A stretch of 64,000 nt of DNA. Source: Bartonella massiliensis. Its GTDB lineage: Bacteria > Pseudomonadota > Alphaproteobacteria > Rhizobiales > Rhizobiaceae. The translations under genes and the position numbers were made by a program. Below, piece by piece: positions 42,661 through 52,000 of the stretch; position 1 is the first letter of the stretch; each line of letters opens with the position of its first letter. The notes beneath the pieces were generated by a model, which was not told the DNA's origin, did not search any database, and saw nothing but the letters and a program-made list of their open reading frames with translations. The stretch is taken from contig NZ_CABFVS010000001.1 in NCBI RefSeq assembly GCF_902150025.1, forward strand, positions 1-64,000, in the 5' to 3' direction.

Positions 42661-44264
42661 AAAATAGTAATTTACAACACAATAATAAAACTGCTCCCGT
42701 TAATGATAACGATCATGCCTTTTTAAATGATAATACTTGTTTAAAAGCTATTCCTTATGAACAAGCCTTGCAACAAAACGGTTGGGGGGAATTACAGTCT
42801 ATTGATAAAGCTCTTTTACCCGTCGAGCCTTTTAAAGTATATCTGCTCCCAACACCATTAATAGACTATGTTTATGACGTTTCTGATATGCAACAATCTT
42901 CTATCGACTTTGTTGCTATCTCTGCTTTATGCGGTTTGGCTGCTGTTATTGGAAATGGCGTGCGTATCGCTCCAAAACAATATGCCAATTGGGAAATTGT
43001 TCCTAATCTCTGGGGCGCCATTGTGGGGCAACCTTCAACCATGAAAACACCTACCATGGAAGCTGCTTTAGCCCCTCTCTATGCTTTTCAAGAGGAATGG
43101 CATCAAGAATGGATAAAGCAGAAAAAACAGCAAGAAACAAAAGATATTCTGATTGAATTAGACAAGAGAGAAAAGAAAAAACAAGCCTACAAAGCACTCA
43201 AAGATCAAGACGAGGAACACGCCCTTGCTCTTCTTTCTCAAGCTCTTGAACACAAAGAAAGTGACGATGATGACACGCTTAATAAACGACGTCTTATCGT
43301 CAATGATGTCACGGTCGAAAAGCTTGGGGAATTGTTAAAAGAAAACCCCCGTGGTCTGTTGTTGGTTCGTGATGAATTATCTGGTTTTTTAACCAATCTA
43401 GAAAGAAAGGAATATCAATCAGACCGTTCTTTCTATCTAACAGCTTTTAATGGCAATAAGCCATATACCTATGACCGTATCGAGCGTGGAACCATTCATA
43501 TTCCTAATGCAACTCTTTCCGTTATTGGGGGCATTCAACCTTCACGAATTATTCCAGTCATTCAAGCAATGCACCGTGGAATAAACGATGATGGTTTATT
43601 GCAACGATTTCAAATGCTAGTTTTTCCCGATGAACGAAAAGAACGTGAATGGGTTGATAAACCTTTCAAGCAAAAGGCATGGGAAAATTATCAAGAAGTC
43701 TTTCGTTCTCTTTACGATAAACCTTTAGGATCACCAAAACACCCCATTACCATACGTTTTTCTGCCGAAGCCCAAGAGATGTTTCGTGAATGGTGGGAAA
43801 ATTTTCAAAAAACAACCAAAGGGGAAAATTTCTCCGAAAGTTTACAAGCACATCTCTTGAAAATGGATAAAACCATACCAACCCTTGCGTTGATTTTTGA
43901 ACTGTGCGAAGGGGGGCGTTTTGAAATCAATAGAAATGCTCTTGAGAGAGCTTTGTATTGGGAAAAATATCTGATAAGTCACGCAAAACGCCTTTATGCG
44001 GCGCATGATACATTAATAGCAGAGCGTGCAAAATTAATTGTTGAACGCTGTGATTATTTACCCGATGGTTTTACTTCACGTGATGTTTATAAACGTAATT
44101 GGAAATGTTTAAAGGACAATGGAACAGTTAAGCAAGCTTTAGAGCTTTTATGCTGTTGTAACTATATTCGTGAAATCTCTGGAGACAATAACTCTCAAGG
44201 CGGTCGACCTACCATACGCTATGAATGGAATCCTTTAATAAAAAGTCATAAAACAACACAATAG
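42657..44264 (+). CDS. DUF3987 domain protein (helicase-like replication partner)
   Basis: A 535-residue DUF3987 protein. After a variable N-terminus (about 75 residues), a RecA-like region holds the Walker-A-like loop GQPSTMKTP and a Walker-B/sensor region LLVRDELSGFL. A long charged helical insert (residues about 150-205) is present. DUF3987 proteins commonly accompany Toprim primases in satellites and are thought to act as helicases. The overlap with the primase gene supports a joint function. Confidence 0.88.
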   Translation: MKNSNLQHNNKTAPVNDNDHAFLNDNTCLKAIPYEQALQQNGWGELQSIDKALLPVEPFKVYLLPTPLIDYVYDVSDMQQSSIDFVAISALCGLAAVIGNGVRIAPKQYANWEIVPNLWGAIVGQPSTMKTPTMEAALAPLYAFQEEWHQEWIKQKKQQETKDILIELDKREKKKQAYKALKDQDEEHALALLSQALEHKESDDDDTLNKRRLIVNDVTVEKLGELLKENPRGLLLVRDELSGFLTNLERKEYQSDRSFYLTAFNGNKPYTYDRIERGTIHIPNATLSVIGGIQPSRIIPVIQAMHRGINDDGLLQRFQMLVFPDERKEREWVDKPFKQKAWENYQEVFRSLYDKPLGSPKHPITIRFSAEAQEMFREWWENFQKTTKGENFSESLQAHLLKMDKTIPTLALIFELCEGGRFEINRNALERALYWEKYLISHAKRLYAAHDTLIAERAKLIVERCDYLPDGFTSRDVYKRNWKCLKDNGTVKQALELLCCCNYIREISGDNNSQGGRPTIRYEWNPLIKSHKTTQ

Positions 44265-44351
44265 GCAATCTGGATATCTTATAAAACATTAAACCCTATA
44301 ACCTTGTATTATCGAAGAGAGCCTTCAAAGCATTCCGCATCTATTGGTTTT

Positions 44352-44544
44352 GGGGGTTTTGGGTGTTCTTTTTACACCCCTTCTATATATTTTTTAAATC
44401 AAAAATAAAAGTTATTATATTTCAATATGTTAATGTTTTAAATAAACAACCTATATTAAACACAACACGTAAATACAATCTTTAATATATATTTAAGAGG
44501 GTTTTGTAGGGGTTTTGGGTGTTTTAAACACCGTCAAAACCTAT
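44352..44544. repeat. 193-bp inverted repeat, left copy
   Basis: An exact inverted copy of 50116-50308 apart from one base (C at 44532 against T in the complement of the right copy). The element has GGGGTTTTGGGTGTT near each end, at 44353-44367 and 44509-44523, in direct orientation and 156 bases apart. They flank an AT-rich core ('caatatgttaatgttttaaa'). Short palindromes at the edges include GTGTTTTAAACAC. Confidence 0.95.
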
Positions 44545-44825
44545 CTATTAAATTCGTGATAAAATGCTTTAAAATAATCATTATGATATTTTAAAAGAAC
44601 GTATTGCATCTGTCTTGATTAACATATCAAACGATAAGCAAATTTCACTATTTTGCTGATCTGATCTTTCTCATAGGCTGTGGATAAGTCCCTTTAAAAA
44701 CACCATTTTGAAAAAATTTATCCATTTTTTCGCATTTTTCTACATTTTTTTCTCAATTCACTCAAAATGGATTTAATAAGCTTCATTTCGATTCTTTTGA
44801 AAAGAATTGACCATATCATACCAAA
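44545..44825. other. AT-rich region upstream of the restriction-modification gene
   Basis: About 280 bases between the left inverted repeat and the type ISP gene, with T-rich runs near 44730-44760. It must hold its promoter unless transcription reads through from the replication genes. Confidence 0.4.
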
Positions 44826-47800
44826 ATGGAGCTCTGTTGTAATATGCTGCAATCTATTAAGTCTGATCATGAACAAGTCACTCTACGCTCTCTGTTGGAC
44901 TATTATCGTAAACGAGCAAAATCACCCCGTGAATTGGGAACTCTGTTTGAAAATCTTGTGAAGGATTATCTGTCTGAAGACCCCTTGCAAAAGCAAGAAT
45001 ACGAAAAGGTTCAAACTTATTTGGAATGGGCTGGGGAGCATGATGAAGATGGGCGTGATATTGGCATTGATCTGGTCGCTACAATCCGTGATGACGGAGG
45101 CTATGCGGCTATTCAATGTAAATGCTATGATGCTTCTCACATCATTAAAAAAGAAGATATTGATAGTTTTATCGCTGCCTCTGGGAAGAAAATATTCACA
45201 CGTCGCATATTGGTTGATAGCACTGAAAGCAATTGGAGTGATAATGCGAACAACACATGTGATGGTCAAGAAGTTCGTATTCAACAGATTAATCTGTTTG
45301 ATTTAGAAAACAGTCAAATTGATTGGGGGGCTTATAAAGAAAGAGGACAAGCCGTCCTTAAAGAGCAACCGAAAAAAAAGCTTTTAGATCATCAAAAGGA
45401 AGCACTGAAAGATGTCTGTGAAGGTTTAACAGAAGCAGACCGTGGCAAGCTGATTATGGCATGTGGTACGGGGAAAACGTTTACTAGTTTGAAGATAGCA
45501 GAAACTCTCGCCGGAAAAGGCAAGCGTGTGTTGTTTTTAGTGCCTTCTCTTGCTTTGATGTCACAAACGATACGCGAATGGACCATTGATACAGAAATTC
45601 CTTTACGTTCTTTTGCGGTATGTTCTGATACACAAGTAGGAAAACGTCGTAAAGGGAAACATGATGATGAATCTGGTCTCGATGCTTCTGATCTTGTTTT
45701 ACCCGCTACCACGGATTCACAAGAGCTTGCACGTAAAGCCAATAAAACCTCTCTTGATGTGATGACCGTCATCTTTTCAACCTATCATTCCATTCAAGTG
45801 ATTTCGGATGCACAAAAGGATTATGGGTTACCCGAGTTTGATCTGATTATTTGCGATGAAGCTCATAGGACGACGGGGGTTGTATTGGGAACAGACAAGC
45901 ATGAATCTGAATTTATCAAGGTTCATGACAACAGCATCATTGGCGGCAAAAAACGTCTATATATGACAGCAACGCCTAAGATCTTTGCTGACAATGCTAA
46001 AAAACAAGCTCATGAAATGAATGGCATTCTGGCGTCTATGGATGATGAAGCGCTTTATGGAAAAGAGCTTTACACCTATACATTCTCAAAAGCCGTCCAG
46101 AATGAACTCTTAGTCCCTTATAAGATTATTATCTTGGGTGTTAATGAAGAAGAAGTGAGTGAATCCATTCAACATCTGATGACCGATGAAAATTATGAAC
46201 TTACCCTTGATGATAAGACTAAGATTATAGGCTGTTATCAAGCTCTGAGTAAAATAGATCTGAAAGTTGATTTGAGTGATGACCCTAACCCTATGCGGCG
46301 GGCTTTGGCTTTTTGTAAAGATATCAAGACCTCTGAACGTATCCGTGATACATTTAACTCTCAAGAAATCCAGAAAGAATTATTAAATCTTCATAAGCTC
46401 TATAAAGAGACACCGCCTCTTCAGTGCACCTTTGCGCATATTGATGGAACACAAAGTGCCAAGAAACGCAATGAAGCCCTTGATTGGTTAAAGGAAGATG
46501 CGGGGGAGCATGCGTGTCGTGTGTTGACCAATGTGCGCTGCCTATCTGAAGGTGTCGATGTTCCTGCTCTTGATGCGATTATGTTTTTACACCCGCGCAA
46601 AAGCCAAGTGGATGTGATACAGGCGGTGGGGCGTATCATGCGTCGTTCCAAAGGCAAGAAGAGAGGTTATATCATTTTACCCGTTGGGGTACCTGCTGGG
46701 GTTTCTGCTGAAGAGGCTTTAAAATACAACAAGAGATACAGTGTTGTCTGGCAAGTGATCAATGCGTTGCTTTCCCATGATGAGAATTTTGAAGTAACCC
46801 TTAACCAGATGATTTTAGGTCAAGACGTCAGTCATACTTTAGAGATTGCTGCCTTAAAGAGTATGACGACGGTTGAAGATAAACTCCATGTTTATGAGAA
46901 ACCAGAAAGCACGGGTCTTGATATTGGAAAAGCAGCCTATGAACCACAAAAATACATTCATAGCGTAACCGGAAGATTACCCTTTTATAAAGAGTTTCCT
47001 AATGCCCTTAAAACTCTTCTGGCTAAGAAATTTACCCTTGCGGATTATTGGGGCATATGGGCTGGCAATGTTGCTGAGATTGCGCAAAATCATATCAATC
47101 ATCTTAAAGATATCCTATCCGATGAAAGCAGTGAAGCCTATCATGCTTTTGAGAGCTTTCATAAAGAACTAAAAAACAACTTAAACAGCGACATCAAACA
47201 AGAAGAAGCTCTAGAGATGTTAGGACAACATCTTGTAACGCGCCCCGTGTTTGAAGCTTTGTTTGATGGCAATGAATTTGTGCAAAACAATGCCATTTCT
47301 CAAGCGATGGAAAAGATCTTAGCTGAGTTGGATAAAACCAATATCCAGCAAGTCTCTAAAGAATTACAAGAGTTTTATGACAGTGTAAAATTCCGTGCCT
47401 CTGGAATTACAACCCCCCAAGCAAGACAGAACCTTATTATCAAACTTTATGAAGACTTTTTTACCAAGGCATTTAAGAAAACCACGGATAGGCTTGGAAT
47501 TGTTTATACCCCCGTTGAGGTTGTTGATTTTATCATTCACTCTGTTGATGATGTTTTACGCAATGAATTTGGCAAAAGTCTAGGATCACGGGGTGTTTCT
47601 ATTCTCGACCCTTTTACAGGTACTGGAACCTTTATCACACGGTTGTTACAATCAAATCTCATCAAACCAGAAGATATGGAATATAAGTTCCGTCATGATA
47701 TTCATGCTAATGAGATTGTCTTGCTCGCCTATTACATAGCCGCGATTAACATTGAATCGACCTATCATAGTCTTATGAAAGGTGATTATATCCCATTCAA

Positions 47801-49808
47801 GCATATTGGTTTAACCGATACGTTTCGAATGCTTGAAGAGAAAGATCTTATGGAAGGTATACTCAAAGAAAACAGTGAATATTTAGAACATCAAAAGAAA
47901 CTGGATATCAAAGTTATTTTTGGTAACCCTCCTTATTCCATAGGACAAAAAAGTGAAAATGATAATAATGCTAATATAACCTATATTGCACTTGATACAA
48001 GAATTCGTAATACATATGCATCAAGATCTCAAGCAACACTAAAAAGAAATCTGTATGATAGTTATATCCGTGCTATCCGCTGGGCTAGTGACCGTATAAA
48101 AGACCGTGGTGTTATTGGTTTTGTTACAAATGCAAGTTTTGTAGATGCAAACGCTATGGCTGGCTTACGAAAATGCCTCGTTGAGGAATTTAGCAGCCTT
48201 TATATTTTCCATTTACGGGGGAATGCACGAACGTCTGGAGAGCAGCGTAAAAAAGAAAGTGGGGGAATTTTTGGTGAGGGATCTCGAGCCCCTATAGCTA
48301 TTTCCATTCTTGTAAAAAATCCAGAATCTGAACAACGTGGCAAGATATATTTCCGTGATATTGGAGATTATCTTAAAAGAGAAGAAAAACTTACGATAAT
48401 TGAATCCCTTGGAAGCATTGATGGCATCACACGGAGTGAACAAGGTTGGAAAATAATTACACCAGATAAGCACGGTGATTGGATCAATCAACGTGATGAA
48501 AGTTTCAAATCATTTTTAGTGTTAGGTGATAAAAAGGTTGGTAATAAAAAGCTTTTTGATACTTTTTCTTGTGGTATTGTAACAAGTCGTGATGCATGGG
48601 TTTATAACTCAAGCCGTGAAGCTTTAGCGAAAAATATGAAATCTATGATCACTTTTTATAATAGTGAAGTGGAGCGTTTTAATGATACTTATGCACATGC
48701 TGAACGTAAATCACGTGTAAAAGTTGTAAATGATTTCGTAAATTCAGATGTGAAAAAAATTAGTTGGAGTTTTAGTATTAAACAGCAATTAATTAGAGGA
48801 AAGGTTTTTGACTTTGAAGATACATGCCTTATGCAAAGTTCATATCGCCCTTTTACACAACAATGGCTCTATTATAATCATACCTTTAATGAAGCAATTT
48901 ATCAAATGCCGCGTATATTCCCAATAGGGCAAGCGGTTGATAATAAGGTGATACAACTTACAAGTACAGGAGCAACAAAAGACTTTTCTGTCATCATGAT
49001 TAAGAAAGTACCTGATTTTCATGCAATAGATACTAGCCAATGCTTTCCACTATATATTTATGAAGATGTTACAGCCTTAAAAGATAATAATCAGTCTTAT
49101 TTATTTACGAATTCTATAGAGAAAAGCAAAAATACTGGTTTACAGAGGCGTGATGCCATTACTGATGAAGGACTAGACCATTTTAAAGCTACTTATCCGA
49201 ATGAAAAAATTACTAAAGATGATCTATTCTATTATGTTTATGGGATCTTACATTCGGAAGATTATCGTACCCGTTATGCTGATAATCTCTCTAAAGAATT
49301 ACCTCGTATCCCTTGTGTAAAGAGTGCTGATGATTTTTGGAAATTTGTTACAGCAGGGCGTGAACTGGGTCATTTGCACGTAAATTATGAAGATGTAGAG
49401 CCTTATCCAGTGACCTTTAAAAAAGGCAATCCAAAACAGACAGATATTTCTAATCCAGAAGAATTTTACCACGTTAAAGAAATGAAATTCGCAAAAGTTA
49501 AGAATAGTAAGGAAAAGGATAAAACAACAGTTATTTATAACAGCAATATCATCATAACAGATATCCCTCTTGAAGCTTATGAGTATATCGTAAATGGTAG
49601 ACCCGCCCTTGAATGGGTTATGGGTCGTCAATGTGTAAAGACTGATAAAAAGAGTGGTATTGTGAATGATGCCAATCGCTATGCTGTTGAGACCGTTGGA
49701 AACCCTGCATACCCTCTAGAATTGTTTCAAAGGGTTATTACCGTAAGTTTAGAGACAATGAAAATCGTGAAAAAACTACCAAAATTAGAAATTAAAGAAA
49801 CTGAATAA
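44826..49808 (+). CDS. Single-chain restriction-modification enzyme, type ISP architecture
   Basis: A 1660-residue fusion. In order: an Mrr-like nuclease (about residues 25-160; D in DGRDIGIDL and the QCK of AAIQCKCYD), an SF2 helicase/translocase (Walker A MACGTGKTF near 212, DEAH in IICDEAHRTTG near 341, motif VI QAVGRIMRRSKG), a helical coupler, a gamma-type N6-adenine methyltransferase (DPFTGTGTF near 928, NPPY near 1033), and a C-terminal target-recognition region (about 1090-1650). This is the layout of type ISP enzymes such as LlaGI/LlaBIII, which restrict foreign DNA and protect their own by one-strand methylation. All catalytic motifs are intact. A second ATG at 44844 is possible. 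Confidence 0.93.
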   Translation: MELCCNMLQSIKSDHEQVTLRSLLDYYRKRAKSPRELGTLFENLVKDYLSEDPLQKQEYEKVQTYLEWAGEHDEDGRDIGIDLVATIRDDGGYAAIQCKCYDASHIIKKEDIDSFIAASGKKIFTRRILVDSTESNWSDNANNTCDGQEVRIQQINLFDLENSQIDWGAYKERGQAVLKEQPKKKLLDHQKEALKDVCEGLTEADRGKLIMACGTGKTFTSLKIAETLAGKGKRVLFLVPSLALMSQTIREWTIDTEIPLRSFAVCSDTQVGKRRKGKHDDESGLDASDLVLPATTDSQELARKANKTSLDVMTVIFSTYHSIQVISDAQKDYGLPEFDLIICDEAHRTTGVVLGTDKHESEFIKVHDNSIIGGKKRLYMTATPKIFADNAKKQAHEMNGILASMDDEALYGKELYTYTFSKAVQNELLVPYKIIILGVNEEEVSESIQHLMTDENYELTLDDKTKIIGCYQALSKIDLKVDLSDDPNPMRRALAFCKDIKTSERIRDTFNSQEIQKELLNLHKLYKETPPLQCTFAHIDGTQSAKKRNEALDWLKEDAGEHACRVLTNVRCLSEGVDVPALDAIMFLHPRKSQVDVIQAVGRIMRRSKGKKRGYIILPVGVPAGVSAEEALKYNKRYSVVWQVINALLSHDENFEVTLNQMILGQDVSHTLEIAALKSMTTVEDKLHVYEKPESTGLDIGKAAYEPQKYIHSVTGRLPFYKEFPNALKTLLAKKFTLADYWGIWAGNVAEIAQNHINHLKDILSDESSEAYHAFESFHKELKNNLNSDIKQEEALEMLGQHLVTRPVFEALFDGNEFVQNNAISQAMEKILAELDKTNIQQVSKELQEFYDSVKFRASGITTPQARQNLIIKLYEDFFTKAFKKTTDRLGIVYTPVEVVDFIIHSVDDVLRNEFGKSLGSRGVSILDPFTGTGTFITRLLQSNLIKPEDMEYKFRHDIHANEIVLLAYYIAAINIESTYHSLMKGDYIPFKHIGLTDTFRMLEEKDLMEGILKENSEYLEHQKKLDIKVIFGNPPYSIGQKSENDNNANITYIALDTRIRNTYASRSQATLKRNLYDSYIRAIRWASDRIKDRGVIGFVTNASFVDANAMAGLRKCLVEEFSSLYIFHLRGNARTSGEQRKKESGGIFGEGSRAPIAISILVKNPESEQRGKIYFRDIGDYLKREEKLTIIESLGSIDGITRSEQGWKIITPDKHGDWINQRDESFKSFLVLGDKKVGNKKLFDTFSCGIVTSRDAWVYNSSREALAKNMKSMITFYNSEVERFNDTYAHAERKSRVKVVNDFVNSDVKKISWSFSIKQQLIRGKVFDFEDTCLMQSSYRPFTQQWLYYNHTFNEAIYQMPRIFPIGQAVDNKVIQLTSTGATKDFSVIMIKKVPDFHAIDTSQCFPLYIYEDVTALKDNNQSYLFTNSIEKSKNTGLQRRDAITDEGLDHFKATYPNEKITKDDLFYYVYGILHSEDYRTRYADNLSKELPRIPCVKSADDFWKFVTAGRELGHLHVNYEDVEPYPVTFKKGNPKQTDISNPEEFYHVKEMKFAKVKNSKEKDKTTVIYNSNIIITDIPLEAYEYIVNGRPALEWVMGRQCVKTDKKSGIVNDANRYAVETVGNPAYPLELFQRVITVSLETMKIVKKLPKLEIKETE

Positions 49809-49929
49809 GCTTATTAAGGTATGCTCATATAATGGGTATGCTATCTTATAAGGGGTATAGAGTCTTATAATCATAATCTATACTTCTTTTATTAAGTTAA
49901 TTAGATACAATCTTAAAAGGAGTGTTTAT

Positions 49930-50070
49930 ATGTGTTCTTCTAAAAAGAAATCATTTGCACTTTTAAACACCCTTATTTGTATTGCTTTAAGACTTATAAG
50001 AAATCCATTCTTAAATAGAATACGCTTCTTTTGGATTACCTTTAAAAGGTTATACCGTAATCTCAAATGA
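49930..50070 (+). CDS. Small basic peptide ORF (46 residues)
   Basis: An ATG with an excellent Shine-Dalgarno (AAAGGAG, 7 bases upstream) opens a 46-residue frame that is rich in Arg and Lys. The hydrophobic-basic segment (LLNTLICIALRLIRNPF) could form an amphipathic or membrane helix. No family is recognised. It sits between the restriction enzyme and the right inverted repeat, so it may be part of the same cargo. Ribosome-site quality is the main support. Confidence 0.5.
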   Translation: MCSSKKKSFALLNTLICIALRLIRNPFLNRIRFFWITFKRLYRNLK

Positions 50071-50115
50071 TAGCTTTATTGTTTTCATAAGCTTTGTTTA
50101 AAGAGAATTTTATCT

Positions 50116-50308
50116 ATAGGTTTTGACAGTGTTTAAAACACCCAAAACCCCTACAAAACCCTCTTAAATATATATTAAAGATTGTATTTACGTGTTGTGT
50201 TTAATATAGGTTGTTTATTTAAAACATTAACATATTGAAATATAATAACTTTTATTTTTGATTTAAAAAATATATAGAAGGGGTGTAAAAAGAACACCCA
50301 AAACCCCC
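50116..50308. repeat. 193-bp inverted repeat, right copy
   Basis: The reverse complement of 44352-44544 with a single mismatch. Together the two copies bracket the type ISP gene and the 46-residue ORF. Near-identity over mostly non-coding, AT-rich DNA implies recent duplication, gene conversion or functional constraint. Confidence 0.95.
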
Positions 50309-50439
50309 TAAACCTCCAAAACTCATAACCATAATAATTTTAATAGCATTTCTTATGATTATACCCCCTTTCTATTGAAAGGCTTTAAAGGATCACATGC
50401 TTTCATAAGACATGTTTTAATCACTCACTAAAATGATCA

Positions 50440-50628
50440 CTTTTGTCAGTTCAATTTACTGACACATAACTGACATATATATATTATGGATTGAATTTAT
50501 GGTTGTGTTGTCGATATAGGTTGTATCATTAAAATGCTAATATATTGAAATATAATGTTTTTAATTTTCTCTCATTTAAAAAAAAAAATAATAGAGGGTC
50601 TAGAGTTAACTGACAGCACTGACAAAAG
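50440..50628. repeat. 189-bp diverged relative of the inverted-repeat element
   Basis: The AT-rich core is recognisably related to the right repeat, in the same orientation ('gatataggttgt' and 'aatatattgaaatataat'). The ends differ: an 11-bp inverted repeat CTTTTGTCAGT / ACTGACAAAAG at the outer edges, and several further ACTGAC copies inside. The size is nearly the same as the 193-bp elements. Confidence 0.8.
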
Positions 50629-51139
50629 TCTATTAAAAGGGATTTTGCTCATCTCTATAGTTATCAATCTCTCTTTAGATGTTTTCATAACAAGCTATAA
50701 ATCACAATTATCCTATTTATAATCTCTCTTATGAAAATGAAAAATGATGCGGTGGCTATAAAGCAGATAAGAGCTATAGAGAATGCGTGAAAAAAGCAGG
50801 TTTTATAATCAAAATGCAAATGAAAGCATTGGTTATAAAGACAGTTCCTATAAAAATCTGTTAAGTTGCAAATGTGTTATTAAAAGAAATTAACAGAAAT
50901 CTTTAAAACCATTTAGTAAAAAACAAGATAGGTTATAAAGTTAAAAATACGCATGATGAGAGCGTTTCTAAATATTATAAATGTATAGATTCAAAAAATA
51001 ACGCAATCGCTTAATAAAGCCCATAATATATCTTTAAAAGCACATAATACAAAAGAAGAAATTAATAAGCATATGATAAATATTTATACACAATGCATTA
51101 AAAAAATCATAAAAAATATCAAAAAAGATAAAATATTAT
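50629..51139. other. AT-rich gap
   Basis: About 510 bases with no credible gene. Short frames lack ribosome sites. Confidence 0.4.
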
Positions 51140-51168
51140 TTGACAATAAATACGTATTTTGTTATATA
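51140..51168 (+). promoter_or_regulatory. Strong promoter with palindromic operator
   Basis: TTGACA (51140-51145), 17-base spacer, TATATA (51163-51168). The spacer contains the perfect 12-bp palindrome AAATACGTATTT (51148-51159), well placed for a repressor that would block RNA polymerase. It drives the beta-solenoid gene cluster. Confidence 0.7.
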
Positions 51169-51169
51169 A

Positions 51170-51418
51170 ATACTCAAGTGATCAAAACACTAAACTACTA
51201 GCGAATAGGTTACGAAATAACCTTTCCAAAGTATTTAAAATACTAATTGTCTTTTATGCTTTTATTAGTATATAGAGATTTTTGTCGGGTGTAGTTACAC
51301 CATACAATACTCTTTTATGAGAAAAGTGTAACAACGGACTAGTAGCCGTGTTTTGAGCGCCCGGCGCCTTTATAGGCTGTCAATTTCAAAACTTTTTAAA
51401 CTACTAGGAAATATTCCA
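51170..51418 (+). promoter_or_regulatory. Long structured 5' leader of the beta-solenoid cluster
   Basis: About 250 nt between promoter and start codon, with several hairpins: AGGTTA/TAACCT (51207-51223), AGTATTT/AAATACT (51230-51244), TACTAAT/ATTAGTA (51241-51247 with 51264-51270) and GGTGTA/TACACC (51288-51301). Hairpins two and three share 51241-51244 and cannot form together, as in attenuators. It ends with a GC-rich GCGCCCGGCGCC and an RBS (AGGAA). Confidence 0.55.
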
Positions 51419-51910
51419 ATGAAAAAATACGAATTTACGAATGAAACTAAGATTATTGAAGGATTTACCTTACATCGCATTAAAGCCATTAGAGATTTTG
51501 CTGATATCAAAGCAGGTACTTTAGGTGGCTTTATTGAAAGTGAAGATAACCTTTCTCATAATGGGAATTGCTGGGTTGGTGATAATGCTTATGTTGTAAA
51601 AACTGGTCGTGTTTATGAAAATGCAAGGGTTTTTGGCAATGCTGGTGTTGGTGGCTATGTATATGGTAATGCCAAGGTTTATGATTTTGCCAAGGTTTTT
51701 GCTCATGCTCATGTTTATGATAACGCTCAGGTTTTTGACAGTGCAAAAATTATCAGTCATGTGCATATTTATGAAAATGCTTGTGCTTATGGCATGGCTA
51801 TTGTCACTAAAAATGCCTTTGGTGATACAAGAGAGAATGTTTATACAGAACGCCTTTCTCCTTATGGTGAGATCTCATTTGTGATGTGTAGGCCCATAAT
51901 AAAGCAGTAA
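51419..51910 (+). CDS. Beta-solenoid (hexapeptide-like repeat) protein, copy 1
   Basis: A 163-residue protein. The N-terminal module (about residues 1-60: KKYEFTNET, RIKAIRDFADIKAGTLGG, NLSHNGNCWV) is followed by about ten six-residue turns of the type V-Y-G-N-A-x (VFGNAGVGGYVYGNAKVYDFAKV), predicting a left-handed or related beta-solenoid. The short C-terminal tail is unique. Similar proteins occur in prophages and satellites with unknown function. ATG at 51419 is chosen for its AGGAA site; an upstream in-frame start at 51353 lacks one. Confidence 0.85.
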   Translation: MKKYEFTNETKIIEGFTLHRIKAIRDFADIKAGTLGGFIESEDNLSHNGNCWVGDNAYVVKTGRVYENARVFGNAGVGGYVYGNAKVYDFAKVFAHAHVYDNAQVFDSAKIISHVHIYENACAYGMAIVTKNAFGDTRENVYTERLSPYGEISFVMCRPIIKQ

Positions 51911-51919
51911 TAAATAAAC

Positions 51920-51940
51920 GCGGGCGCGGCGGGGGCGCCC
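51920..51940. repeat. GC-rich hairpin spacer, copy 1
   Basis: A 21-base GC-only string identical to the one at 52781-52801. Arms GGGCGC and GCGCCC form a stem around a G-rich loop. It is followed by 'ctctttaaaacatt', which is also shared. It stands out sharply in AT-rich surroundings. Confidence 0.85.
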
Positions 51941-52000
51941 CCTCTTTAAAACATTTCATTTCATTTAAAAATTTATCGAATATTAGATTAGGAGTTACCT

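Noticed and set aside
44826-49808. Type I restriction HsdR or type III Res subunit as an alternative reading
   Set aside because: A methyltransferase with DPFTGTG and NPPY motifs and a specificity region are fused in the same chain, which fits the single-chain type ISP layout.
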